A stretch of 64,000 nt of DNA from Stutzerimonas stutzeri. GTDB taxonomy: Bacteria; Pseudomonadota; Gammaproteobacteria; Pseudomonadales; Pseudomonadaceae. Location: the NCBI RefSeq assembly GCF_002890915.1, contig NZ_POUT01000008.1, forward strand, positions 1-64,000. Direction: 5' to 3'. Numbering within the stretch: the stretch's first letter is position 1; each line of letters begins with the position of its first letter. A program made the position numbers and the translations under genes. Shown here piece by piece: positions 1-9,017 of the stretch. The notes under the pieces were generated by a model. That model was not told the DNA's origin, did not search any database, and saw only the letters and a list, made by a program, of their open reading frames with translations.

Positions 1-127
1 TCGTATAACTGAACAGCTCGTTTTGTTTGAGGTCGAGTCCACGCATCGGCTTGGGCTGGCTTCGGCAGAAGAGGATGGCCGCCATTTTGCCAGAGCCACG
101 CGGGCTCTGGCTTTTTTCAACGGCCTG
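1..127. other. left-edge intergenic segment
   Basis: No complete gene is visible. In frame 1 the window opens with three codons and a TGA at 10-12, which could be the tail of a plus-strand gene lying to the left, but this cannot be tested here. The segment ends in a hairpin terminator (separate entry) just before the convergent SLC13 gene. Confidence 0.3.
90..117 (+). terminator. Rho-independent terminator
   Basis: An 8-bp perfect stem CCAGAGCC/GGCTCTGG (90-97 and 103-110) with a 5-nt loop is followed by a run of six T at 112-117. It points rightward, so it should end a plus-strand transcript that begins left of the window. Confidence 0.75.
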
Positions 128-1990
128 CTAGAGCGGCCAGACCCAGAGGATGGTCGGGATCGCGCAGAGCACCACCAGGATCGACAGCGGCAGGCCCATG
201 CGCCAGTAGTCGCCGAAGCGATAGCCGCCCGGCGCCATCACCAGCGTGTTGGACTGGTGGCCGATGGGGGTGAGGAAGGCGCAGGAGGCGCCGATGGCCA
301 CGACCATCAGGAACGGGTCCGCCGATGCGTCCATGCCATGGGCCAGGCTGATCGCGACTGGTGCCGCGAGTACCGCCGCCGCGGCGTTGTTGATCACGTT
401 GGAAATCAGCATCACCGCGGTCATCAGCAGCGCCAGTGTCGCCGCCGGGGGCAGGGCCTGGCCCAGTTGCAGCAGGGCATCGGCGATCAGTTGCGAACCG
501 CCGGTGCTTTCCAGCGCCTGGCCCACCGGCAGCATGGCGGCCACCAGCACGATCACCGGCATGTCGATGCTCTTGTAGATGCCACCCAGCGGAATCAGGC
601 CGACGAGGATCATCACCAGCGCACCGCCCACCAGCGCCGTCGCGGCCGGCACCAGGCCGAAGGCGATCAGCGCCAGGGTGATGGCGAAGATGCTACTGGC
701 CAGCAACACCTTGCGCGGGGTGGTGATGCTCAGCCCGCGGGAGGCCAGCGGCAGGCAGCCAAGCTCGTTCAGCGCCGCCTGCAAGGTGTCTTCGCCGCCC
801 TGTAGCAGGAGGATGTCGCCGGCGGCGAAGCGGATCTTGCCGAGCCGCTGGCGCAGGCGCTGGCCTTGGCGGGCGACCGCGAGGACGTTCACGCCGTGGC
901 GCTCGCGCAGGTCGAGGCCGGTGGCAGTGGTGCCCACCAGTCGCGAACCGGGGCTGACGATGGCCTCGGCAAGCTTCAGCTCGCCGTGCCGGCTCCTGGG
1001 CGTCTTCTCGGCCTTGTCGTCCGGCGCGGCCTCTCCGGGTCGCTCCCGCCCGGTCTCGTCCGCGGCTGGCGCCTTCTGTTCCTCGTGCTCGTCGACATTG
1101 GCCGCCAGCTCCACGCCGGTCACGTCGAGCAGCGCCTTGAGGCTGTCGGAATCGGCCTCCACCAGCAGGATGTCGTCTTCGCGCAGGACCTCGTAGGTGG
1201 ACGGCAGGCGTTGGCGCTGCTCGCCGCGCACCAGGGCGATGACCTGGACATCGGCTTCGTCCTTCACCGCGCCGATCAGCGCGTGCAGCGTGCGGCCGGC
1301 ATACTTGCACCCCCCCGGCACGCGCACTTCGGTCAGGTAGGCGCTGATCTCGAACAGCTCGCCGGCACTGTCCCGCTGCTGCCGTCCGGGCACCAGGCGC
1401 CAGCCGATCAGCGCGATGAACGACACGCCGGCGATGGTTATCGCGGCGCCCGCCGGGAGGAACGCGAACATGCCGAACGGTGCCTCGCCGGTCTGCGCGC
1501 GGTAGCCGGCGATGATCAGGTTCGGCGGTGTGCCGATCAGCGTCAGGGTGCCGCCGAGCAGCGAACCGAAGGCCAGCGGCATCAGCAGGAAGGAGGGCGG
1601 CAAGCCGCTCTGGCGCGACATCCAGATCGCCACCGGCATGAACAGCGCCAAGGCGCCGACGTTGTTCATGAAGCCCGAACTCAGGGCGACGATCCCGGTG
1701 AGCGTGGCCACCTGCAGCCACGGCCGGTCGCCCACCCGCATCAGCCGCCGTGCCACCGAGTCCACCACGCCGGCATTGAGCAGGCCGCGGCTGAGCACCA
1801 GTACCGCCGCCACCGAGATGACCGCCGGGTGGCCGAGCCCGGCGAATACCGCATCGGCCGGCACCAGCCCGCTGAGCGCGACCACCAGCAGCGCGCCGAG
1901 GGCGACCAGGTCATAGCGCCAGCGGTTCCAGACGAACAGCACGAGCGTCGCCGCCAGCACCCCGAATACGATCAACTGCTCGCCGCTCAT
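128..1990 (-). CDS. SLC13/DASS-family anion permease with two RCK_C domains
   Basis: Inner-membrane transporter of the SLC13/divalent anion symporter superfamily, 620 residues. Hydrophobic segments at both ends flank a hydrophilic middle holding two TrkA-C (RCK_C) domains at about residues 210-290 and 345-430. The family signatures are present: SSGFMNNVG near 104-112, GTPPNLI near 153-159, and a C-terminal GHQSNTLV. The start was placed at the ATG beginning MSGEQLIVFG, where the first membrane helix begins; an in-frame ATG 25 codons earlier adds only Arg/Pro-rich sequence. Proteins of this architecture carry sulfate or other anions, but the substrate cannot be read from sequence. Its 3' end faces the terminator at 90-117. 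Confidence 0.85.
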   Translation of the reverse strand: MSGEQLIVFGVLAATLVLFVWNRWRYDLVALGALLVVALSGLVPADAVFAGLGHPAVISVAAVLVLSRGLLNAGVVDSVARRLMRVGDRPWLQVATLTGIVALSSGFMNNVGALALFMPVAIWMSRQSGLPPSFLLMPLAFGSLLGGTLTLIGTPPNLIIAGYRAQTGEAPFGMFAFLPAGAAITIAGVSFIALIGWRLVPGRQQRDSAGELFEISAYLTEVRVPGGCKYAGRTLHALIGAVKDEADVQVIALVRGEQRQRLPSTYEVLREDDILLVEADSDSLKALLDVTGVELAANVDEHEEQKAPAADETGRERPGEAAPDDKAEKTPRSRHGELKLAEAIVSPGSRLVGTTATGLDLRERHGVNVLAVARQGQRLRQRLGKIRFAAGDILLLQGGEDTLQAALNELGCLPLASRGLSITTPRKVLLASSIFAITLALIAFGLVPAATALVGGALVMILVGLIPLGGIYKSIDMPVIVLVAAMLPVGQALESTGGSQLIADALLQLGQALPPAATLALLMTAVMLISNVINNAAAAVLAAPVAISLAHGMDASADPFLMVVAIGASCAFLTPIGHQSNTLVMAPGGYRFGDYWRMGLPLSILVVLCAIPTILWVWPL

Positions 1991-2226
1991 GGCTTTCACT
2001 CCGGTCTGCCCGGCCCGCAACCGGGGTACAGGCCGAACCTTAAGGCAGCCGCCGGCCGGCCTCAACGCCTGGCGCGGCGGGACGGCGGCCGCGTTTCATG
2101 AACAGACCGTTTTCGTCGCTGCACGTGCGACTCGCGCTGTACCGGCAACTCGCCGCACGAGTGTTCTGGAAAAAAACACGCCCACCGGGCAAGGTGGCGG
2201 GACAATAACGCGAAGGCCTGCCACCC

Positions 2227-3144
2227 ATGCCCGAACATCTCGTCCTGCACTGCCGCGATGGTTATCCGCTGGCCGCCCAGCTCTGGCGCCCGGCCGCGCA
2301 GGAGCGCGGCGCCGTCATCATCAGCAGCGCCACCGGCGTGCTGTCGCGCTACTACGCCCGCTACGCCGCCTTCCTCGCCGAACACGGCTATGCCGTGCTG
2401 ACCTACGACTACCGCGGCATCGGCGGCTCGCGTCCGGCGCGGCTGCGCGAACTGAAGATGCGCTGGCGCGACTGGGGCGATTACGACTTCGATGCCGTTG
2501 TCCGCTGGATGCGCCAGCGCGACCCGCAGGGCCTGCTGGTGGCGGTGGGGCACAGTGTCGGCGGCTTCATGCCGGGCTTCGCCGAGGCGGCGCCGCAGGT
2601 CGACCGCTATCTCAACGTCGCCGGCCAGTACGCCTACTGGCGCGACTATGCCGCCGCACAGCGCTTGCGCATGCTCGGCAAATGGCACCTGTTCATGCCC
2701 GCCGTGACACGCTTGTACGGCTACTTCCCCGGCAGCCGGCTCGGCTGGCTGGAAGACCTGCCGGCCGGCGTCGCGCTGGAATGGGCCGGGCGCCGCGAAC
2801 GGCTGGAGCACAGCTACCCTGCCCATGAGCGCGACGAATTGCTCCGGCGCTTCGCCGCGATCCGTGCGCCGATCCTGGCGGTGAGCACCAGCGACGACGC
2901 GTTCGCCACCCCGGCGGCCATGCGCCGCGGGCTGGGCTACTACCGCAACAGCCTGCGCCAGCGGGTGCAACTCAGCCCGGCCGAGCTGGGCTTCGAGCAT
3001 GTCGGTCATTTCGACCTGTTCCACGACCGCCACCGCCAAGGCTTCTGGCGCTCGACCCTGGACTGGATCGGCGAAGGCCGCAGCCCCTGGGCGCCGGCCG
3101 AAATCGCCGAGCCGGGCATGCCGATGGGCGCGGGAGCGTGCTGA
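2227..3144 (+). CDS. alpha/beta hydrolase
   Basis: Cytoplasmic alpha/beta-fold hydrolase of 305 residues with no signal peptide. The nucleophile elbow GHSVG is at residues 108-112 (Ser110). A plausible catalytic His is in HVGHFD (His261) and an acid candidate is in VSTSDDAF. The oxyanion region TYDYRGIGGS (59-68) matches the serine-aminopeptidase-like/DUF1749-type hydrolases seen in Pseudomonas. Substrate is unknown. It is transcribed divergently from the SLC13 permease and followed after 52 bp by the Gre-like gene on the same strand. Confidence 0.8.
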   Translation: MPEHLVLHCRDGYPLAAQLWRPAAQERGAVIISSATGVLSRYYARYAAFLAEHGYAVLTYDYRGIGGSRPARLRELKMRWRDWGDYDFDAVVRWMRQRDPQGLLVAVGHSVGGFMPGFAEAAPQVDRYLNVAGQYAYWRDYAAAQRLRMLGKWHLFMPAVTRLYGYFPGSRLGWLEDLPAGVALEWAGRRERLEHSYPAHERDELLRRFAAIRAPILAVSTSDDAFATPAAMRRGLGYYRNSLRQRVQLSPAELGFEHVGHFDLFHDRHRQGFWRSTLDWIGEGRSPWAPAEIAEPGMPMGAGAC

Positions 3145-3196
3145 AAGCAGACGCGGCCATTCCCTTCGTCGTGGCGCCGGGCTATAAGCCTGGCCC

Positions 3197-3673
3197 ATGA
3201 ACAAGAGCGCCATTCGCCAGCAGATCATCGCCACCCTCGAAGCCGACCGCCAGGTCGCCCAAGCTGCCCTGGCCGCCTCGCACGAGGCGGCGACCCATGC
3301 CGAGAGCAAGGCCGAGAACAAGTACGACACCCGCGGGCTGGAAGCCGCCTACCTGGCCGACGGCCAGCGGCGGCGCCTGCACGAGATCGAGACGGCGCTC
3401 GCCGCCTACCGCAACCTGCCGTCCGGCGCTTGTCCCGATGGGGGCGCCCGGGTCGGCGCGCTGCTCTGCCTGGAACACGACGGCAAAATGCGCTGGTTCT
3501 TCCTCGGCCCCGACGCGGCCGGACTCAAGCTGCAGCACGAGGGCCGCGAGATCCTCGTCATCTCGCCCCGCTCGCCCCTCGGCCAGGCGCTGCTGGGGCG
3601 CGAGGTGGGCGATGAGGTGGAAATCCGGGTGAACGGCCAACTGCAGTGCTTTGCGGTGCTCGACGTGGAGTGA
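3197..3673 (+). CDS. GreA/GreB-family elongation factor
   Basis: 158-residue protein with the two-part Gre layout: an N-terminal helical hairpin rich in Glu/Ala/Arg (about 1-75, including the AESKAENKYDTRGLEAAYLADGQ stretch typical of short Gre-like proteins) and a C-terminal FKBP-like beta domain (about 80-158) ending in QLQCFAVLDVE. Family members bind in the RNA polymerase secondary channel; this short type is not GreA or GreB itself and may instead modulate polymerase. It shares a strand with the preceding hydrolase and converges on topB. Confidence 0.75.
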   Translation: MNKSAIRQQIIATLEADRQVAQAALAASHEAATHAESKAENKYDTRGLEAAYLADGQRRRLHEIETALAAYRNLPSGACPDGGARVGALLCLEHDGKMRWFFLGPDAAGLKLQHEGREILVISPRSPLGQALLGREVGDEVEIRVNGQLQCFAVLDVE

Positions 3674-3698
3674 GCGCCGGGCAGGGCACCGAGCGCAG

Positions 3699-3796
3699 CG
3701 AAGCCCAACGGCGAGGCACCAGGCCACGCATGCGTCACGCCACCGGGTTTTCGAGGGGGCGGCGTTCACCTGGCTCCGGCGTGATGTTGGGCTTCG
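3699..3796. repeat. long-loop inverted repeat between convergent genes
   Basis: Perfect 11-bp arms CGAAGCCCAAC (3699-3709) and GTTGGGCTTCG (3786-3796) bracket about 76 bp between the convergent gre-like and topB genes. Sequences of this kind recur between Pseudomonas genes. No T-tract follows, so it is called a repeat rather than a terminator. Confidence 0.55.
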
Positions 3797-3866
3797 GCGC
3801 TCCGCGCCTCAACCGCAACCTACTGGAGTTCACCTTGGCCCTTGGGAACAGCATCCGACGCAACGC

Positions 3867-5810
3867 TCACTCCGCCGCCCGCGGTTTCCTCGTGCGCCGG
3901 CCGTTGGTCTTGCGCGTGCCACTGCGTTTCTTCTTCCACGGCTTGCCGCCGCGCCCGGCCGGGACGGGCGGGCCGCTGATGGTCAGGCGCAGGCCGGCGC
4001 AGCGTTCGACCAGCTTGCTCATCCAGGCCGACTGCTTGGCGACGAATTCCTCCAGCGGCATCTCGCCGTTCTGCACCATGTCCAGCGCCTGCTCCCAGAT
4101 CGCCGTGGTGCCGGGGTCGGCGATCGGCCGTGGTACGGCGTCGATCAGGCCGAAGGCGGCCGGAGTGGCCGCCAGCGCCTTGCCCTGCTTGACCAGGTAG
4201 CCGCGCTCGAGCAGGCCCTGGATGATGCCGGCGCGGGTCGCCTCGGTGCCGATGCCGGTGGTGTCCTTGAGCTTCTGCTTGAGACGCGGGTCGTCCACCA
4301 GCTTGGCGACGTTCTTCATCGCCTTGATCAGGTCGCCTTCGGTGAAGGGCTTGGGCGGCTGGGTCCAGAGGTCCTTGAGGAGCAGGTCCCGGACCGCGCA
4401 TTCCTGTCCCTCGCGTAGTGTCGGCAGGCTCTGTGGTGTGGGCGCTTCGCGGCCGTTGCGGGGTGCGGCGAGCGCCTCGGGCAGCGCGCGCTTCCAGCCC
4501 GGTTCGACGATGCGCTTGCCTACCGCGCGCAACGCCTGGCCGGCGCAGTCGAAGTCGGCCTGGGTGCGGTCGTATTCGTGGTTGGGCAGGAACTGCGCCA
4601 GGTAGCGCGCGCGGATCAGTGTGTAGACCGCGCGCGGCTTGCCCGCCAGGCGTTCGAAGGCCCGGGTCGCGGCAGTCGGGATGATGCCATGGTGGGCGCC
4701 GACCCGGGCGTCGTTCCAGGCGCGGGATCGGCGCCCGGTATCCAGGTGTTCGAGCAGGGCGTTCAGCGCCGGATCGGCCTGCGCCAGCGCCGCGACGATC
4801 GCCGGTGCCTCGCCGTGCTGGCTTGCCGGCAGGTAGCCGCAATCGCTGCGCGGGTAGGTGATCAGCTTGTGCGTCTCGTAGAGCGCCTGGGCGATGTCGA
4901 GGGTTTCCTGGGCGCCGAGGCCGAGCTTCTTCGAGCAGACTTCCTGCAGCGTGCCGAGATCGAAGGGTAGCGGCGCTGCCTCGCGCTGGCGCTCGGTCTT
5001 CAGCTTCACCAGCCGGGCGCTGGCCGCCTGGCGCATGGCCTCGGCCGCTTCTTGCGCACGGGCCTGCTGGAGGCAGCGGCCCTGGTCGTCGCAATGCTCG
5101 TCCGGCGCGTGCCACTGCGCGGTGAAGGGGACGCCGTCGGCCAGCAGCGTGACGTCGATGGCCCAGTAGGGCAGCGGGACGAAGTCGGCGATGCTGCGGT
5201 CGCGGTCCACCACCAGGCGCAGGGTGGGCGTCTGCACGCGGCCCACCGGCAGCACGCCCTGGTAGCCGGACTGGCGGCCGAGCAGGGTGAACAGCCGGCT
5301 CATGTTCATGCCGATCAGCCAGTCGGCGCGCGAGCGGCCGAGCGCGGCGTGGTAGAGGTTGAAGGTCTCGGCGCCGGGCTTGAGCGCCGCCAGCGCCTTG
5401 CGGATCGACGCATCGTCCAGCGCCGACAGCCACAGCCGGTGGATCGGCCCGCGGTAGCGGCAATGCTCGACCAGCTCGCGGGCGATCATCTCGCCTTCGC
5501 GGTCGGCGTCGGTGGCGATCACCAGCTCGCGACATTCGCCGAGCAGGCGCTTGACCGCCTTGAACTGGCTGGCGGTCTTCGGCTTGACCCGCATCTTCCA
5601 GCGCTCCGGCACGATCGGCAGGTCGGCCAGCACCCAGCGCTTGTAGCGCGGGTCATAGGCGTCCGGCGGGGCGGTCTCCAGCAAGTGGCCGATGCACCAG
5701 GTTACCGTTACCCCGGCGCCCTGCAGGCAGCCGTCGCCACGCCGGTTGGCGCCGAGCACCCTGGCGATGTCCTTGGCCTGGGAAGGTTTCTCACAGAGGA
5801 AGAGCCGCAT
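3867..5810 (-). CDS. topB: DNA topoisomerase III
   Basis: Type IA topoisomerase that passes single DNA strands and resolves replication and recombination intermediates. 647 residues, close to the 653 of E. coli TopB. The Toprim domain starts at MRLFLCEKPSQA (Glu7) and carries TDADREGE at 100-107. The active-site Tyr319 lies in ITYPRSD. There are no zinc fingers, but the basic Lys/Arg-rich tail (KKKRSGTRK) is as expected. The start was chosen at MRLFLCEK because the 20 upstream in-frame residues are not family-like. It is divergent from the DUF3079 gene across an AT-rich promoter region. Confidence 0.93.
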   Translation of the reverse strand: MRLFLCEKPSQAKDIARVLGANRRGDGCLQGAGVTVTWCIGHLLETAPPDAYDPRYKRWVLADLPIVPERWKMRVKPKTASQFKAVKRLLGECRELVIATDADREGEMIARELVEHCRYRGPIHRLWLSALDDASIRKALAALKPGAETFNLYHAALGRSRADWLIGMNMSRLFTLLGRQSGYQGVLPVGRVQTPTLRLVVDRDRSIADFVPLPYWAIDVTLLADGVPFTAQWHAPDEHCDDQGRCLQQARAQEAAEAMRQAASARLVKLKTERQREAAPLPFDLGTLQEVCSKKLGLGAQETLDIAQALYETHKLITYPRSDCGYLPASQHGEAPAIVAALAQADPALNALLEHLDTGRRSRAWNDARVGAHHGIIPTAATRAFERLAGKPRAVYTLIRARYLAQFLPNHEYDRTQADFDCAGQALRAVGKRIVEPGWKRALPEALAAPRNGREAPTPQSLPTLREGQECAVRDLLLKDLWTQPPKPFTEGDLIKAMKNVAKLVDDPRLKQKLKDTTGIGTEATRAGIIQGLLERGYLVKQGKALAATPAAFGLIDAVPRPIADPGTTAIWEQALDMVQNGEMPLEEFVAKQSAWMSKLVERCAGLRLTISGPPVPAGRGGKPWKKKRSGTRKTNGRRTRKPRAAE

Positions 5811-5877
5811 GCTTGCCGTCGTTCGTTTCGCGATGGCGCAAAGCATGTGCACAAATCTGCGTCCAGGCAACGATTAT

Positions 5878-5893
5878 ATGTATATCCATACAG
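5878..5893. promoter_or_regulatory. LexA-like palindrome upstream of topB
   Basis: ATGTATATCCATACAG matches the LexA core CTGT-N8-ACAG with one mismatch, inside the most AT-rich stretch of the divergent topB/DUF3079 region, 67 bp before the topB ATG. It may equally be just promoter sequence. Confidence 0.3.
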
Positions 5894-5992
5894 ATAATTT
5901 GGCCGGGCCGGCGAAACTTGAGCGTGATCAAGTCCGTGCCGGAGCGCATTGCCTAGGCTGTCGCTATCGAAAAACCGGCCCGGGGCACGGCA

Positions 5993-6202
5993 ATGGCCAA
6001 GAAGTTTCCACTCAACCCCCCACATCCCGAGCGCGTCTGCTGGGGCTGCGATCGCTACTGCCCGGCGACCTCGCTGGCCTGCGGCAATGGTGCCGACCGC
6101 ACCATGCACCCGGCGGAGATGTTCGGCGAGGACTGGTACCTGGACGGCTCCGGGGAAATCGAGCCGGAGCTGATCGCCAAGTCCCGGGGCGAGCCGTCGT
6201 GA
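5993..6202 (+). CDS. DUF3079 small cysteine-rich protein
   Basis: 69-residue protein matching DUF3079: it begins MAKKFPLNPPHPERVCWGCD and has four Cys in CWGC, YC and LAC plus the HPAE-F-G-DW segment. The Cys pattern suggests metal binding, but no function is established. It is a single gene, divergent from topB, with REP sequences beyond its 3' end. No strong Shine-Dalgarno precedes the ATG, but the N terminus agrees with the family. Confidence 0.85.
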   Translation: MAKKFPLNPPHPERVCWGCDRYCPATSLACGNGADRTMHPAEMFGEDWYLDGSGEIEPELIAKSRGEPS

Positions 6203-6259
6203 TGGTGCCACCCACGGCGCTGCACGGCTTTTCGTAGGGTGATGCTCCGTTCGGCTGCT

Positions 6260-6423
6260 GATCGCCGGCAAGCTGGTTCCTGCAAGGGCAAGGTGCACAC
6301 TCCTGTAGGAGCGAGCCATGCTCGCGAACGCAGGCGTTGCGGAACATCGCAGGCAGAGCCCGATGCGAGGTGCCGGCGATGCGCCGTCTGGCCCCGGATC
6401 GCCGGAAGCCGGCTCCTGCAAGG
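6260..6423. repeat. cluster of three REP sequences
   Basis: Three Pseudomonas-type REP units lie between the convergent DUF3079 and symporter genes: 6260-6285 (ATCGCCGGCAAGCTGGTTCC), 6301-6329 (TGTAGGAGCGAGCCATGCTC then GCG) and 6396-6423 (ATCGCCGGAAGCCGGCTCC). Each forms a short hairpin. The first and third belong to one sequence class, the middle one to another. Confidence 0.8.
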
Positions 6424-6435
6424 TGAGGTTTTTCC

Positions 6436-7665
6436 CTAGTCGCGGTCGGCGAAACGCTGCACCACCACACTGCCAATGATGTCGCCCTCGACGTTGACCG
6501 CCGTGCGCACGGTATCCAGCAAGCGGTCGATCGGCAGCAGGATCGCCACCGCCTCGGCCGGCAGGCCGACCGCCTGCAACACCATCACCATGGTCACCAT
6601 GCCGGCGCTGGGAATGCCCGGTGCGCCGGTGGATGCGATCATCGCGGTGAAGAACACCACCGCCTGTTGCGCCAGGCTCAGCTCGATACCCATCAGATTG
6701 GCGACGAACAGCGCTGCTGCCGCTTCGTAGAGTGCGGTGCCGTCCATGTTCATGGTCGCGCCCAGCGGCAGCACGAAGCCGGCGATGCCGGGGCGCACCT
6801 TGAGGTTGTCCTCCGCGCAGCGCAGGGAGATCGGCAACGTCGCCGCGCTGGAGCTGGTGGCGAACGCCGTGATCAGCGCCTCGCGGGTGCCGCGGAAGAA
6901 CCACAGCGGCGATCTGCCGGTCGTGAGAAAGAGAATGCCTGGCAGCACCACGATGCCGTGGAACAGCGTGGTAGCGAACACCAGCACGATAAAGCCGCCC
7001 ACCGCACTGAGCAGCGCCACATCCTGCTCGGCCACCAGCTTGATCAGCAGGGCGAGGATGCCCAGCGGCGCCAGGCGCATGATCCAGCCAATGATGCGCA
7101 TCATCAGCTCGAGAAATTCCTGCAGCACCACGAGGATATTACGGTAGCGGTCGCCGCCGGCCACCAGGGCGATGCCGATGAACATGGCGAACACCACGAC
7201 GGCCAGGATGCTGCCATTGGCCAGCGCGGCGAAGGGATTCTGGAACAGGTTGGCGAAGAAGTGCAGGAAGAACTCGGGCAGCGTCAGCTGGCGCGCCGCG
7301 AAGTCGTTCATTGCCTCGGCGAACAGGTCCAGCGACAGCCCCGCGCCGGGCTTGAACAGGTTCGCCGCGACCAGCGCCACCAGCATCGCCGCACTGGTGG
7401 TGAGGGTGAAGTAGACCAGCGCGCCGCCCCACACCCGATGCACCTGGTGATGCGCCTGCAGGTTGGCCACACCGACGACGATGGAGGTGAAGATCAGCGG
7501 AATCAGCACCATTTTCAGCAGGCCGATGAAGATGCTGCCAAGCAGGGTGCTGGCGTAGAGCACGCCTTCGCGCACGGGCGCATCGGCCGGCAGCGTGCCG
7601 GTCAGCCAGCCGATGGCCACACCCAGGCAGGCCGCGATGAGAATCTGCAGGTTCAGGCTGGGCAA
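6436..7665 (-). CDS. dicarboxylate/amino acid:cation symporter (DAACS)
   Basis: Inner-membrane Na+/H+-coupled symporter of the GltP/DctA family, about 409 residues. It has the serine-rich motif FATSSSAATLPISL and the NMDGTALYEA motif, and the glycine-rich APGIPSAG stretch lies in the second re-entrant region. An ORF can be read from a TTG at 7701, but the TTG at 7665 is preferred because GAGGAG lies 8 nt before it and the product then starts LPSLNLQILIAA. Likely substrates are C4-dicarboxylates or acidic amino acids. It stands alone, converging on the REP cluster. Confidence 0.85.
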   Translation of the reverse strand: MPSLNLQILIAACLGVAIGWLTGTLPADAPVREGVLYASTLLGSIFIGLLKMVLIPLIFTSIVVGVANLQAHHQVHRVWGGALVYFTLTTSAAMLVALVAANLFKPGAGLSLDLFAEAMNDFAARQLTLPEFFLHFFANLFQNPFAALANGSILAVVVFAMFIGIALVAGGDRYRNILVVLQEFLELMMRIIGWIMRLAPLGILALLIKLVAEQDVALLSAVGGFIVLVFATTLFHGIVVLPGILFLTTGRSPLWFFRGTREALITAFATSSSAATLPISLRCAEDNLKVRPGIAGFVLPLGATMNMDGTALYEAAAALFVANLMGIELSLAQQAVVFFTAMIASTGAPGIPSAGMVTMVMVLQAVGLPAEAVAILLPIDRLLDTVRTAVNVEGDIIGSVVVQRFADRD

Positions 7666-7861
7666 GGCGGGGGCTCCTCGGGTCGATGGCGGTGACGTCA
7701 AGCAAGAGAATAGAAAGGTGCGGCGAAAGTTCGCAGCAGCACGGCAGCATCATACAGGCCGAGCCGCCCGGCAGAAGCCGTCTCCTGGCGCTGGCCGGTA
7801 GCAGACAAACGCCGGCCGGCGGGTTTTCATGGTCGGGCTGGGACAAGAGAGGCAAGCGAAC

Positions 7862-8191
7862 ATGAGCGATCAGGACATCGAGCGGCGCATCGCCCGCGAC
7901 ATCGCCAAATGGCAGCGCGGCGTGCGCGACAAGGGCGAGCCGCTGCAGATCGACGAGGGCTGGCTGCATACCCCGCAGGGGTTGCGGTTGCCGTTCAGCG
8001 TGCTGAAGAGTGCCGGCGTGCCGCCGCGCGAGGTGGAACTGCTGGCCCGGCGCGCCGCCTTGCGTGAGCAGCTCGAGGCCTGCAGCGATGCGCAGCAGCG
8101 CGAGCGCCTGATGCACGAGCTGAGCGAGCTGGAGCAGAACATCGCCTTTCGCCTGGAGGCGCTGCAGCGCCTGGGGACAGGCAGGCCATAG
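7862..8191 (+). CDS. DUF1992 (DnaJ-homologue C28-type) protein
   Basis: 109-residue cytoplasmic protein resembling the DUF1992 conserved domain: GEPLQID, then an RLPFSVLKSAGVPPREVELL stretch, then a helical coiled segment (LREQLEACSDAQQRERLMHELSELEQ). The start at 7862 has AGAGAGG about 9 nt upstream; the earlier in-frame ATG at 7829 has no such site. Molecular role unknown. Confidence 0.75.
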   Translation: MSDQDIERRIARDIAKWQRGVRDKGEPLQIDEGWLHTPQGLRLPFSVLKSAGVPPREVELLARRAALREQLEACSDAQQRERLMHELSELEQNIAFRLEALQRLGTGRP

Positions 8192-8370
8192 GGTGGGTTG
8201 CCGAAAGCCGAAAGCTTGAAAAGCATCGCTCCGGGGGCGGGGCCACACGAACAGCCAGTGCACGCCGTTCCCCTGTGGGAGGCGCGACCCCGCGGCGATG
8301 CAGGCCGCAGGACTGCCTGAAGCCGATTGGGTGTATCGTCTGGGGCGTATTTCTTTCAAGGAGAACAGCA

Positions 8371-8869
8371 TTGACTACAGCACGAATCGGTTTCTTGCCG
8401 GCGCTGCTCATCGCCGCGGCGGTGGCCTTCGCCGGCTGGTCGGTGGGGCAGGGCGTGGAACGGTTCCGCATGGGCGTCGCGCGATGTGGCGCTGCGCTTC
8501 AACGGCCAGGGGCAGGTGCTGGTCAAGTCCGAGCGCGTCGATGCCGTGGCCAAGGCGGCCAGTGCAGTCGATCCGCTGATCCAGGCCGGCGTGCAGCTGG
8601 ATACCGAGGTCAATGGCTTCGCCGGGCCGCGCTATCAGCTGCGTGGGTTCAACGAGCTCAAGCCGCAGCTGCTCGAGGCCGCCACCGGCAACGCCCGTGA
8701 GCAGGCGACGCGCTTCGCCGAGGATGCCGGCGCCACGCTGGGGCGCTTGAAGAATGCCAACCAGGGGGTGATTCGGGTGATCGATGACGATGGCAGCGAT
8801 ATGGACAGTGGGCGGACCATCGGGAAGCGGTTGCGGGTGGTGAGTACGTTTGAGTACACCCTGGATTGA
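8371..8869 (+). pseudogene. SIMPL-domain (DUF541) periplasmic protein, internally deleted
   Basis: The 5' part (TTG start at 8371, AAGGAG 7 nt upstream) encodes a signal-anchor ending GVERFRM at about 8472. The 3' part, in the next frame from about 8474 to the TGA at 8867-8869, encodes SRDVALRFNGQGQVLVKS through the C terminus STFEYTLD. Intact SIMPL/DUF541 proteins of this type run to about 240 residues, so roughly 70-90 codons between the signal segment and the C-terminal half are missing and the join shifts the frame. An alternative is that only the 127-residue 3' ORF is translated, without a signal peptide. Either way the gene looks inactive. Confidence 0.8.
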
Positions 8870-8889
8870 GAACGGGCTGAGCGCTGGGT

Positions 8890-9017
8890 GTCATTGCCGG
8901 CCTTCGTTCCTCGCTCGGCGTCCTGCCTCGCGTCCCCTTGCGCGCCGACCCTCGGAGCAGCGATGGGATGAGGGAAGTCTCGCGTAGCGAGACCCGGATG
9001 GCAGGGGCAAGACTTTT
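8890..9017. mobile_element. older palindromic element E0, left fragment
   Basis: A diverged, shortened relative of the element described at 9018-9785. Bases 8902-8945 (CCTCGCTCGGCGTCCTGCC and following) match the left-arm core, then 8950-9017 matches the right arm up to GGATGGCAGGGGCAAGACTTTT. The middle of the element is absent. The right arm stops exactly where E1 begins and resumes after E1 at 9786. Confidence 0.7.

Noticed and set aside
25..70. Possible tRNA 3' end near the left edge (GGTCGAGTCC followed by ACGCA)
   Set aside because: No T-loop TTCGA or paired acceptor stem could be built; without the preceding sequence it cannot be supported.
693..1721. Long antisense or shadow ORFs over known genes (e.g. 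693-1721, 3820-5535, 51092-54310, 56683-59325)
   Set aside because: High-GC third-position bias opens long frames opposite real genes; translations lack domains and the opposite strand has clear families.
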